From an uncultured Planctomycetaceae bacterium (GTDB lineage: Bacteria; Planctomycetota; Planctomycetia; Pirellulales; Pirellulaceae): a stretch of DNA of 10,840 bases. The DNA lies in NCBI GenBank assembly GCA_903921945.1, contig CAIXSC010000560.1, positions 1 to 10,840 of the forward strand. Reading direction: 5' to 3'. How positions within the stretch are numbered: the first letter of the stretch is position 1; every line of letters begins with the position of its first letter. Position numbers and translations under genes: made by a program. A model generated the notes under the pieces. The model was given only the letters and a program-made list of their open reading frames with translations. It did not search any database and was not told the DNA's origin. Below are positions 1-5,847 of this stretch, one piece after another.

Positions 1-472
1 CAATATGGTATGGCTGTAGCTGCATCGCCTTTTGGTTGGCAAGCAACACGGGGCGGGGCCCGTTCGCCAACTCGGCTTCCCCATTCATAGTAAGCCACGC
101 CTTACCCGTTTCAGTGCCAGAATACCATACTGCTCGTTTAAGGACTTTCCTATCGGTATCTGGAAGTGACGCGAGAGCATCCAACCACTGCGGGATCTGC
201 CGGGCATTTGATGCCATAATCTTTCCGAGGAACATGACGTTCGCGTCTGGTCTCGCATTCGGGCTTGGATTGTAAAGTACTCCAGCCGCGGACATCTCCT
301 TCACTTTCTCGACAAACTGGTCGGGAGTTGGGTTTTGATAGTAAGTCATAACCCATTTACCTAACTGCTGTGTATCGCCCGGTGCTTTTTGGGCGAAACA
401 AGGCGTAAGCGCCAGCATGCAAAACGAAAAGACGGTGGCAGCGGAGCAATGTCGGATTTGGCTGTTTGTCAT
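1..472 (-). CDS. Secreted protein of unknown function, 3' end beyond window
   Basis: The frame is open for 157 codons from ATG at 472 to the left edge, so only the N-terminal part is visible. Residues 1-28 look like a Sec signal peptide: a basic/polar start, a hydrophobic stretch rich in A, F, L and C, and a likely cleavage after CFAQ. The mature part begins KAPGDTQQLGKWVMTYYQNP and continues with an amphipathic, helical-looking segment containing FVEKVKEMSAAGVLYNPSP, then MFLGKIMASN and QWLDALASLP. I do not recognise a named domain. The pattern (a WV..YY.NP opening, helical repeats, and a W.SGT segment near residue 125) reminds me of uncharacterised exported planctomycete proteins, but that is recollection only. 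The start is well supported by an AGGAGG ribosome binding site 11 nt upstream. It is transcribed leftwards, away from the hicBA remnant. Coding potential is strong; the function is unknown. Confidence 0.8.
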   Translation of the reverse strand, partial: MTNSQIRHCSAATVFSFCMLALTPCFAQKAPGDTQQLGKWVMTYYQNPTPDQFVEKVKEMSAAGVLYNPSPNARPDANVMFLGKIMASNARQIPQWLDALASLPDTDRKVLKRAVWYSGTETGKAWLTMNGEAELANGPRPVLLANQKAMQLQPYHI

Positions 473-483
473 GGCTCGTGAAA

Positions 484-489
484 CCTCCT
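484..489 (-). promoter_or_regulatory. Shine-Dalgarno AGGAGG of the secreted-protein gene
   Basis: On the minus strand AGGAGG precedes the ATG at 472 by 11 nt. This near-perfect anti-SD match fixes that start over the internal ATG codons further downstream. Confidence 0.75.
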
Positions 490-490
490 A

Positions 491-773
491 GCCGGACGAC
501 CAAGCTAACCGGGACGCCGCCAAGACGCATGAAACTCGAAAAACCGGCGCGGCCGGCGGCTACGGTTGAGCGGCTTGTTGCGGCGGGTATGGCGCGGGAA
601 ACGTTCCACGGCCAGTACTCGGGCGAGGGAATTGTGACGAACCGCGAAGAAGATTGCAAATCTAGTTTTCGAAGAGCGCCAAGGTGAACCCGGCGGGCGG
701 GTTTGGCTTTGATTGGGTAACCAACGCTGCCGGCTACTCGCGTGCAACGTCCTGTTCGCGCTCGCCTGTCAGC
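491..773. other. Intergenic stretch without a recognisable gene
   Basis: Several overlapping frames are open on both strands, but none has a ribosome binding site, a recognisable motif or a coherent protein character, and they conflict with each other. It should contain the promoter and 5' leader of the leftward secreted-protein gene, but I could not pick out a convincing -35/-10 pair. A short GC-rich hairpin (CCGGC-GCG-GCCGG) lies at about 544-556. Confidence 0.5.
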
Positions 774-960
774 TCTCGTGGAGACACAGAGATAGCTTCA
801 TCGCTCGGAGCAGCCGAATCGCGTGACGTCCCGCTTGCCTGCGACGACCGAATCGGTCCGACATTCTCCAATCTCACTTTCGCCTCTCAGCGCCGAACGG
901 AGACGACCAGCGCCGCGCTCTCGTTTGCGCTCTTCTCCGCGCCTCTGTCTCTCCACGAGA
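774..960. repeat. 187-bp element bounded by 18-bp inverted repeats
   Basis: The left arm TCTCGTGGAGACACAGAG (774-791) and the right arm CTCTGTCTCTCCACGAGA (943-960) are inverted copies differing at one position (17/18). The arms resemble the purine-rich GAGACACAGAG-type motifs dispersed in intergenic DNA of several phyla. The interior has no coherent ORF. The right arm ends six bases before the premature stop of the hicA fragment, so the element or a deletion ending at it probably removed the rest of hicA. It could be a MITE-like non-autonomous element or a REP-type palindromic repeat. No target-site duplication was found by eye next to the arms, so mobility is inference. Confidence 0.5.
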
Positions 961-966
961 TTGACG

Positions 967-1029
967 TTAGACAGTCCAGCCGATCCGTACCAAGGCGGCC
1001 AGTACCACACGTGCCTTGGCGAGGGCCAT
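967..1029 (-). pseudogene. hicA: hicA toxin, N-terminal remnant of 20 codons
   Basis: The frame starts at ATG 1029 and reads MALAKARVVLAALVRIGWTV before TAA at 967-969. This matches the N-terminus of one HicA subfamily (KAR.VL.AL.RIGW.VKRQ.GSH). HicA is the mRNA-interferase toxin of type II hicBA systems, a small dsRBD-like fold of about 60-80 residues with a catalytic histidine in a G-S-H motif. Here the reading frame ends just before the segment carrying that histidine, so the product cannot be active. The ATG lies 4 nt after the hicB stop, the spacing expected in a hicB-hicA operon. The sequence beyond the stop runs straight into the inverted-repeat element at 774-960. Family assignment rests on about 20 residues plus the hicB neighbour. 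Confidence 0.65.
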
Positions 1030-1033
1030 TGAC

Positions 1034-1241
1034 TCATGCTGGCACCGCAAAGACCTCGTTCAGTTTCGGAATCCACCACCCCCGGGTTGAGTAGATCAGC
1101 TAGCACTCGCAAGGCTAATGCCTTGACCTTAGAAATCGCTTCATCTCGACTCTTGCCGTACACCATGACGCCCGGCAGATCGGGTACCTCAGCGATCCAT
1201 CGGCCGTCTTCTTCACGTTCATGTTTAAGTTCGATGTTCAC
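1034..1241 (-). pseudogene. hicB: hicB antitoxin, frameshifted
   Basis: The gene starts at GTG 1241 (GGAGG nine nt upstream). Residues 1-54 are a clear HicB-type antitoxin: VNIELKHEREEDGRWIAEVP, then DLPGVMVYGKSRDEAISKV and ALALRVLADLLNPG. HicB binds and neutralises HicA and usually represses the operon. After NPG the original frame runs into unrelated sequence, while another frame carries the expected C-terminus WIPKLNEVFAVPA and stops with TGA at 1034-1036. The 208-nt span is one base too long for an open frame, and the shift lies next to a run of five G (minus strand) at 1079-1083. This could be true decay or a homopolymer assembly error. Since the downstream hicA is truncated, decay fits: an orphan antitoxin is not needed. 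Confidence 0.75.
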
Positions 1242-1250
1242 CGCCTGTGA

Positions 1251-1255
1251 CCTCC
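1251..1255 (-). promoter_or_regulatory. Shine-Dalgarno GGAGG of hicB
   Basis: GGAGG on the minus strand lies 9 nt before the GTG at 1241. It chooses this GTG over an in-frame upstream start at 1325, which would add about 28 residues not expected in HicB. Confidence 0.6.
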
Positions 1256-1592
1256 ATCGATCTCGTTGGAAATCCGCAATGCGGCGGATGGGGCGACCAC
1301 CAGCCATAAAACCGACGGCGAGCATTCCTCACAAGGGAAGAGCGAACAATCTTGATGGCTATTCCGCATTCCGTTCCGCGGCAGAGTCGCGTTGAGGCCA
1401 GTGCCATCGGAGCGGGAGATGGCGGACGGGCAAGGACTTGGGCAACCGGGTCGGAAGCATTGGGCCCCCGGGGCATCGGCGTCATAAGATCTGTGTCCGA
1501 CGAGCGCCGGCTATCCGCGGTTCGCGTTCTTGCGCGAACAACTCCGCCCGATTCTGTCGCGAGTCCGCTGCATAGCTTGGTTCGGCAGGGCT
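1256..1592. other. Intergenic stretch without a recognisable gene
   Basis: Open frames on both strands here have basic, low-complexity translations without motifs or ribosome binding sites. The stretch lies upstream of hicB (minus) and downstream of the chimeric ruin at 1593-2152. It presumably held the hicBA promoter, but I see no clear promoter or operator palindrome. Confidence 0.45.
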
Positions 1593-1823
1593 TTACTCGA
1601 AGGCACCCGCCCAATGCTTAGCCAATGAGATCGGCGGGGCTTCCTCGCCTATGAGCCGCCAGTAGGCCTTCGCCCAATCCCAAATGGCCGCCCGTTGAGC
1701 CGGGGTGAAGCAAGTCGGGTCTAGCCTCCCATCTTCCATCGCCGTCTCGAGAGATATGCCTTGGAGGCCAGTCTCCGGATCGAGAGCGGCGATCATGTAG
1801 GCGGGCAGATAGTACGTGTCGAC
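1593..1823 (-). pseudogene. C-terminal fragment of a DUF6714-like protein
   Basis: From about 1823 the minus strand reads DTYYLPAYMIAALDP, then ISLETAMEDGRLDPTCFTPA, QRAAIWDWAKAYWRLIGEE and ends AKHWAGAFE before TAA at 1593-1595. The combination of a YYLPAY segment with a later FTPAQ..A.W..L segment resembles the end of small uncharacterised DUF6714-type proteins; this is a by-eye resemblance. The protein-like character begins abruptly at about 1823, where the other reading frame carries a DUF1501 N-terminus. No start codon or ribosome binding site lies at the join. I read it as the 3' end of a gene whose 5' part was replaced, not a functional gene. Confidence 0.45.
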
Positions 1824-2152
1824 AGCGATCGCACGACCGCCAGTCTGTCGGCGTAACAGGCCGTTCGCGGCAGCAATTCGCTGAAATGAACGCCCGGCAC
1901 ATGGGTCTGTTTTGGCTTGAAGGGACCGCGAATCTCGACCGGCGCGTCGGGGTTGGGATCGAACGTTTCGTGCTGCGGCGGGCCGCCTTGCAGCCAAAGA
2001 AAGATCACATTCTTGGCTCGACGGAAGGTCGCTCCCAATTCGCCCGCCAACTCGTTCGGCGAGCTTGCCGGCGCGGCGGTCCCGGGGGATTGCAGGAGTG
2101 TTGGCAGCGACAATCCCAGGGCGCTTAACCCACCTATGCGGAGCCATTCGCG
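1815..2152 (-). pseudogene. DUF1501 protein, N-terminal fragment lacking a start codon
   Basis: The minus strand from 2152 reads REWLRIGGLSALGLSLPTLL, a twin-arginine-style/hydrophobic leader typical of DUF1501 proteins. Next come AKNVIFLWLQGGPPQHETFD (a hallmark of the family), PFKPKQTHVPGVHFSELLP and DRLAVVRSLST. DUF1501 proteins are exported sulfatase-like proteins of roughly 400-500 residues, abundant in Planctomycetes and often paired with DUF1549/DUF1553 cytochrome-like proteins. Only about 110 residues remain. The 5' end is missing: a TGA (2153-2155) stands directly before the first family codon, and from 2165 the DNA belongs to a dispersed repeat. The 3' end is lost at about 1815-1823, where another gene's tail takes over in a different frame. 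The DUF1501 identity is clear; the gene is dead. Confidence 0.8.
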
Positions 2153-2164
2153 TCAATGAAGCGA

Positions 2165-2222
2165 TCGGAAGTTCGGCGAGGCACGAATCTTCGGCGGGAC
2201 CCACAGGAATTCCGGGTGGACC
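2165..2222 (-). repeat. Dispersed repeat module A, copy 1
   Basis: These 58 bp on the minus strand match 7701-7758 on the plus strand at 53 of 58 positions. The core GTGGGTCCCGCC is followed by GTGCCTCGCCGAACTTCCGA. The module ends 12 bp before the first family codon of the DUF1501 fragment, so the truncation lies at or next to its end. Relative to modules B-E it is inverted in this copy. Confidence 0.75.
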
Positions 2223-2290
2223 CTATTCTTTCACTGCGGAGGCTTGGATTTGCAGCCAGACCCACGCTAAACCCAGATGGGCCATTTTTT

Positions 2291-2347
2291 TCGCGTCCGC
2301 GCCCGATTTGAGCGGTTCGTTCGGCTTATCCAGTGAGGCGGAACGAA
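2291..2347 (+). repeat. Dispersed repeat module B, copy 1
   Basis: This aligns without gaps to 7271-7327 in the same orientation. A 22-bp block (2300-2321 against 7280-7301) is identical, containing GCCCGATTTGAGCGGTTCGT, and the flanks are diverged but alignable. It is followed by modules C, D and E in the same order as in the second copy. Confidence 0.7.
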
Positions 2348-2659
2348 AGTGGGCGACTCGACACGTTTCCAACGCGGCGAACTTGGAAAACAGGCTTGTC
2401 GCGCGACCCCACCGAACCGTGTCAGCGGGAGAATTCGCAATGGATCCAGATGTGCTGGAGGCATTCACGCAATCACGGTGGGCGATCGCGTTCACGACCG
2501 TCGCGATCGCGGCGGTTTGGTTGCGTCAGCGAGGCAAGACGCAACGCTTGGCGCTATTATGCGCGACCGCTTGCGAGACGGCCGACCCATCCGTTCCAGG
2601 AGTGCCCCTCGCGGTGGTGGCTGAGTTAACGAACGTGGGTAGATTGGCGCACGCAATCC

Positions 2660-2712
2660 TGGCCTTCGGAAAGCTGCCCGAAGTCACTCAACGCCGCTGT
2701 GCTTTAATTGGG
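2660..2712 (+). repeat. Dispersed repeat module C, copy 1
   Basis: This corresponds to 7377-7424. The DNA is gapped and diverged, but translation of both copies gives related strings, GKLPEVTQRRC here and GKLPEIPQRLC there, and the order relative to modules B and D is conserved. Confidence 0.5.
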
Positions 2713-2894
2713 ATCATTGCGGTCCCGCTCGGGATAATCTTCTCTTTTTCCGCGCTAGCCATGATATACGGCCCGGATCATCGATCGCATGTTCACGTTC
2801 ATCGAGCTTACAGCTCCTCCAGCCACAGAAATAACGCTGATCGGACCGGCGCCAACGGTCCAACAGCAACCGCCGATGCGGCGTCCACTGCAAG

Positions 2895-2936
2895 GGCCAC
2901 GTCCACGTCCATGTCCAAGTCTACGCCCACGCTCAC
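2895..2936 (+). repeat. Degenerate hexanucleotide tract, seven units
   Basis: Seven consecutive 6-bp units follow the pattern G-Y-C/T-Y-A-N: GGCCAC, GTCCAC, GTCCAT, GTCCAA, GTCTAC, GCCCAC, GCTCAC. One frame therefore gives alternating His-Val-like residues, and the opposite strand gives Asp/Val/Met alternation. A shorter pair of similar units lies at about 2790-2801. It looks like a decayed microsatellite inside the composite repeat. Confidence 0.6.
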
Positions 2937-2952
2937 GAATTGGATTTCCGTC

Positions 2953-2984
2953 GTGAGCGTATCCGCGACGATCGAGGAGGAGGG
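2953..2984 (+). repeat. Dispersed repeat module D, copy 1
   Basis: This aligns without gaps to 7541-7572. Both begin GTGAGCG and contain GACGA.CGAGGA.GAGG, with about six mismatches over the module. Confidence 0.6.
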
Positions 2985-3110
2985 AGTCGCGCCGATTCCC
3001 TCACTTAATCCTGTCGTTAAGGGCACCAGCGTTCTTGCGCCGCCAACCATCGATCCGTTTTTCGCCGCCGAGTCGTCTTTCACATCTATTGACAGACCAG
3101 CGTCGCAGCG

Positions 3111-3161
3111 GCACGGGCGCTTCGATCGGCTCGCCGCGCTCACGCAATGTTCCTGCCACGA
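3111..3161 (+). repeat. Dispersed repeat module E, copy 1
   Basis: This aligns without gaps to 7601-7651, with about 39 of 51 positions identical (CACGGGCG, TCGCCGC, ACGCAAT and TGCCACGA blocks). The TIGR04222-like reading frame emerges directly after it, so the repeat probably replaced that gene's 5' end. Confidence 0.6.
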
Positions 3162-3203
3162 AATGGCTGCCATAAGCGTTCGAATGGAGTCAAATTCGAT
3201 GAA

Positions 3204-3977
3204 ATGGAACCACTGGAACTATCGTTGATCGCCCATGGAGGCGACCGGATGAGGTTCGCTGTAACAGGTATCGCTTCGCTCCTGACGCCCGTGGTTAAAC
3301 AGCCAACCGACAACCCGTCTGACCTGGCGGCACCATTGTCGATACCGTTGGAGGTTTCGGCGAACTCGCCACCATTGCTCGCGGACCTGCATCGACGCCT
3401 TCTCGCACTTGGCTCGGCCCCGCCGTCGGACACGTTACTTGCGGCGCTCGAAATGGCGGACGAGGAAGGAACGGCGCGGTTGCGGCAACGCGGTTTGGTC
3501 GTCAACCGCTGGTGGACGACGCTGGCCCCCTGGAAGATCCTATCGCCCATCGTAGTCGCATGGTTGTTGTTGGGGGCAACCATCAACCTGGGGGGAATCG
3601 CCGAACGGACACAAATTGTGGGCAAGCTGGGTTTCGTAGCGTTGATCGTAGGAACTTTAACAATTGCGAAAAAGCCTTACTGGGCACGACACCGTGAGAC
3701 AATCTTACTGGACGCTGCCGCACGGCGTTCCAAGCTGTCCTCAGGCGTCACGCCGGGCGCTCCCTCGCGTTCGCCGGCCCTTTTGGCCCTCGCCGTCGCG
3801 ATGCTCGGCACCGCGGCGCTCGACAAGTCCGAGCATGCGTCGCTATTGGCGGCGGTATCCGCTTACGAAAACTCGGGTGGAGGCAACGGCGGGTGCGGCG
3901 GCGGGGATGGTGGCGGCGGGGATGGTGGCGGCGGCTGTGGTGGTTGTGGCGGATGCGGTGGATGTGGCGGCGAGTAG
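3204..3977 (+). CDS. TIGR04222-type membrane protein with Gly/Cys-rich tail, probably N-terminally truncated
   Basis: From ATG 3204 the 257-residue product starts MEPLELSLIAHGGDRMRFAV, which resembles the segment of TIGR04222 proteins (YE.AYLAGG...) that normally follows an N-terminal membrane helix. That helix is absent. A middle domain (to about 105) is followed by likely membrane segments at 112-131 and 138-155, a hydrophobic stretch at 190-205, and a low-complexity tail from about 225 containing GGCGGCGGCGGCGGE, five cysteines in all. The tail DNA includes a tandem 15-bp GGGGATGGTGGCGGC unit. TIGR04222 proteins are widespread, of unknown function, and defined by such tails. The frame is open back to 3093, allowing ATG 3147, but that part is repeat DNA. 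GGAG at 3186-3189 is far from ATG 3204, so the start is uncertain. A GRDP-like gene follows after 49 bp, probably in one transcript. Confidence 0.65.
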   Translation: MEPLELSLIAHGGDRMRFAVTGIASLLTPVVKQPTDNPSDLAAPLSIPLEVSANSPPLLADLHRRLLALGSAPPSDTLLAALEMADEEGTARLRQRGLVVNRWWTTLAPWKILSPIVVAWLLLGATINLGGIAERTQIVGKLGFVALIVGTLTIAKKPYWARHRETILLDAAARRSKLSSGVTPGAPSRSPALLALAVAMLGTAALDKSEHASLLAAVSAYENSGGGNGGCGGGDGGGGDGGGGCGGCGGCGGCGGE

Positions 3978-4026
3978 CATGGCTTTGAATCTTCGTCTTT
4001 TAGGTGAGTTCTTTGGAAGGTGAACC

Positions 4027-4551
4027 ATGTCGAAGAACAATTTCGATCAAGAACTGTGGTCGCGGATAGCAGCTCACCGCTTCGATGACCCTCGAGCGAA
4101 GCTGACCTTCACCGCGCGGCTAGCCCGGGAGAATGGCTGGTCGATCGGCTACTCCGTGCGGGTGATCGGAGAATACCGCCGGTTCGTTTTCTTGGCCATG
4201 GTCGCGGGGCATGTCGTGACTCCGAGCGAGGATGTTGACCAAGTTTGGCATCTGCACTTGGTATATACTCGCGACTATTGGGGACCATTTTGCCAGGAAG
4301 TTCTTGGCAGACCGCTCCATCATGGTCCGACGCTGGGCGGCGCGAGCGAATCAACGCGTTATAACGCTCAATACCGTCAAACCCTCGAGACGTACACAGC
4401 CGCTTTCGATACCGAACCGCCTCAAGACATTTGGCCGGATGCGGAGAGGCGGTTTGGCGCCGACCTGCGCTGGCGTCGAGTGAACCTGACTCGGCACTGG
4501 GTGATTCCCAAACCGGGCAGATTCGGCTTTGGCGAACACCCACGGGCTTAA
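4027..4551 (+). CDS. GRDP-like (glycine-rich domain-containing protein-like) protein
   Basis: This 174-residue soluble protein has no signal peptide. Residues 64-85 hold the family signature: VTPSEDVDQVWHLHLVYTRD followed by YW. This is the conserved D-VW-HLH..Y.RDY pattern of GRDP-like proteins (PF07173), with FCQEVLGRPLHHGPT at about 88-102. The family is found in plants, fungi and bacteria and its biochemical role is not established; the clustered His/Asp/Trp residues suggest a conserved pocket, which is inference. A GGAAGG ribosome binding site lies 7 nt before ATG 4027. The C-terminus (WVIPKPGRF...) looks natural. The upstream neighbour contributes a Gly/Cys-rich tail, so the two together resemble architectures in which a GRDP-like domain and a Gly-rich segment work together. 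Family assignment is fairly sure, function unknown. Confidence 0.75.
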   Translation: MSKNNFDQELWSRIAAHRFDDPRAKLTFTARLARENGWSIGYSVRVIGEYRRFVFLAMVAGHVVTPSEDVDQVWHLHLVYTRDYWGPFCQEVLGRPLHHGPTLGGASESTRYNAQYRQTLETYTAAFDTEPPQDIWPDAERRFGADLRWRRVNLTRHWVIPKPGRFGFGEHPRA

Positions 4552-4590
4552 ACAGTCGGCGAGGATTTAGATTCCGCCAAACAGTTCGGT

Positions 4591-4692
4591 ATGTCGAAAC
4601 CCGATCCGCGCCGCGCCAAAACCGCCCATGCTGAAAACTTCGAGGAACCGAGCAGCGCGACGATTCCGAAAGACAAGCCAGTGTACGCTTAA
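4591..4692 (+). CDS. Possible small ORF, 33 codons
   Basis: ATG 4591 opens a frame reading MSKPDPRRAKTAHAENFEEP and ending KDKPVYA before TAA at 4690-4692. It is in the same frame as the GRDP-like gene and stays open from that gene's stop at 4549-4551, so it could be a readthrough extension, a separate small gene or chance. No ribosome binding site is visible. Its stop overlaps the stop of the convergent glycosyltransferase gene. The hydrophilic composition is protein-like, but no homologue comes to mind. Confidence 0.2.
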   Translation: MSKPDPRRAKTAHAENFEEPSSATIPKDKPVYA

Positions 4693-5804
4693 CCTGCCCT
4701 GCGAAATGGCCAGCAAACCTGGCTAACACGATCCCACGCCCGGCGTCGCAAAGCCGTGATCTGGGCGAGAATTCGTTCCCGTGAACGGCCACTTTCGAGA
4801 ACCCCGCGAAGGTCTTCCAGGTGACGGGAAGTGGCTTGCAGATCGTCGCTTGGGTCGGTGGGACGGTCGGCGTGTTGCCGAATGACCGCCCGATAAGTCG
4901 CCAACAACTGATCCACGGCGAGCGTCAACGGAGACGTTTCGCGGATCCGCGCACAAACTTGGGAGGCATTTTCCGCCGAGTAGCGGGCTAGCTCGACGGA
5001 AACGTTCTCATAAGTCACGGGCCGCGTGAGTGTCCGTCGGCCAAAGTTCCGGCGTCGCAGCCAGGAAAGCCGTTCCAAAGTGACGAGCGGCCCCAACCCC
5101 TTACGGTCACATAAGATCACTGCCGCGCCCACCGCCAAAGCCTCCAACGCCGCTTTGCCGCGCGCAAATACGATGTCGTACGCGCCCAGTTTGTCCTCGG
5201 GCTTTTCGCACGTCCCCCCCGCAATCGACCCCAATAAATCGAGCTCGATACCCCGGTCGCCGCAGGCCCGCCGCAACACTCGGACAAAGCCGCCACCGGC
5301 GCGATTCGTGAATAACAAAGCCCGCTGGGGTTGCGACGGTAGCGGGCCGCGTGGTTGAAACCGCCTCAGGTTGACGAAGTTCGGCAGCACTCGCACCCGC
5401 TGTTCGGGAATCCCCGATTCGCATACGAGTCGATCGCGGCAGGCAATATCGACCGCCAAGTAACGCCGCACTCGCGGCAACCGCGGCGGGGCATCCTGCC
5501 ATGACTCCCAAGCGTGGCATACGTAGACGGCCGGGGTCCGCGGAAATCGCAAGCAGGCGCACAACGTTGGATGACCATGATGACCATGGATAATGTCCGG
5601 CTCGAATCCAACCTGATCCAAGTGTTGGACAACCGGCACAGTCAGGGAGCGCAACCGCTCCGCCAACAAACCGATGGCCGGACTGTACACGACCGGTCGA
5701 TGCCCGCGTTCCAGCAACTCGAGCGCCAGCTCATAGACGTACATCTCGGTGCCGGTCCGTTTTGCCAACCGGGTATTTGTGATCAGAATCCGCAAGGGCT
5801 TCAT
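4689..5804 (-). CDS. GT4-type glycosyltransferase
   Basis: The product has 371 residues with the two-domain GT-B layout. The N-terminal Rossmann domain starts MKPLRILITNTRLAKRTGTE, followed by YVYELALELLERGHRPVVYS, the acceptor-side pattern of retaining GT4 glycosyltransferases, and DIIHGHHGHP with VYVCHAWESW near 95-125. The C-terminal nucleotide-sugar domain contains ARGKAALEALAVGAAVILCD at about 235-255, with the glutamate and following glycines expected to contact the donor, and then GLGPLVT. The last 60 residues are basic and helical. Donor and acceptor sugars cannot be read from sequence. I chose ATG 5804 because the fold begins there; the frame is open upstream to 5993, but that part overlaps the PIG-L gene. 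Only a weak GGAT lies upstream. It follows the deacetylase gene by 43 bp and is probably cotranscribed with it. Confidence 0.8.
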   Translation of the reverse strand: MKPLRILITNTRLAKRTGTEMYVYELALELLERGHRPVVYSPAIGLLAERLRSLTVPVVQHLDQVGFEPDIIHGHHGHPTLCACLRFPRTPAVYVCHAWESWQDAPPRLPRVRRYLAVDIACRDRLVCESGIPEQRVRVLPNFVNLRRFQPRGPLPSQPQRALLFTNRAGGGFVRVLRRACGDRGIELDLLGSIAGGTCEKPEDKLGAYDIVFARGKAALEALAVGAAVILCDRKGLGPLVTLERLSWLRRRNFGRRTLTRPVTYENVSVELARYSAENASQVCARIRETSPLTLAVDQLLATYRAVIRQHADRPTDPSDDLQATSRHLEDLRGVLESGRSRERILAQITALRRRAWDRVSQVCWPFRRAG

Positions 5805-5847
5805 GGGCGGTGATCCGGTGGCCAAAAGTTCAGTCCGCACTCGTTCG

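Larger units (their letters stand above)
2348..3110. other. Repeat-derived intergenic stretch, no convincing gene
   Basis: Long open frames exist on both strands; one on the plus strand spans 2065-3228. That frame crosses modules of a dispersed repeat and the hexanucleotide tract, includes a histidine/valine and serine/threonine-rich low-complexity stretch, and overlaps open frames on the other strand. None has a domain I recognise. A hydrophobic segment encoded near 2490-2530 and another near 2700-2760 could mimic membrane helices, but there is no ribosome binding site or motif to support a protein. Compared with the second repeat copy, about 265 bp is extra between modules B and C. Confidence 0.5.

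Noticed and set aside
798..1325. A 175-residue HicB fusion protein
   Set aside because: Only the middle is HicB-like. The C-terminal part is out-of-frame hicB, hicA and repeat DNA, and the first residues lie before the ribosome binding site at 1251-1255.
2482..2510. GCGATCGC octamers (also at 1825-1832), as in cyanobacterial HIP1
   Set aside because: Three copies are only a mild excess for this GC content, and none lies in a structured arrangement that suggests function.
2895..2936. CRISPR-like short regular repeat
   Set aside because: Units are 6 bp and contiguous without spacers, so this is a microsatellite-like tract.
2808..3173. Minus-strand open frame with an Asp-Val-Met alternating stretch
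   Set aside because: The alternation is the direct product of the hexanucleotide repeat, and the first part is antisense to repeat module E; no independent evidence for a protein.
2065..3228. A 387-codon plus-strand open frame
   Set aside because: It runs through several repeat modules and a hexamer tract, has low-complexity Ser/Thr/His stretches, no ribosome binding site and no domain; it is open because of base composition.
4109..4792. Minus-strand frame opposite the GRDP-like gene
   Set aside because: It is antisense to a gene with a recognised motif and a ribosome binding site, and it has no protein character.
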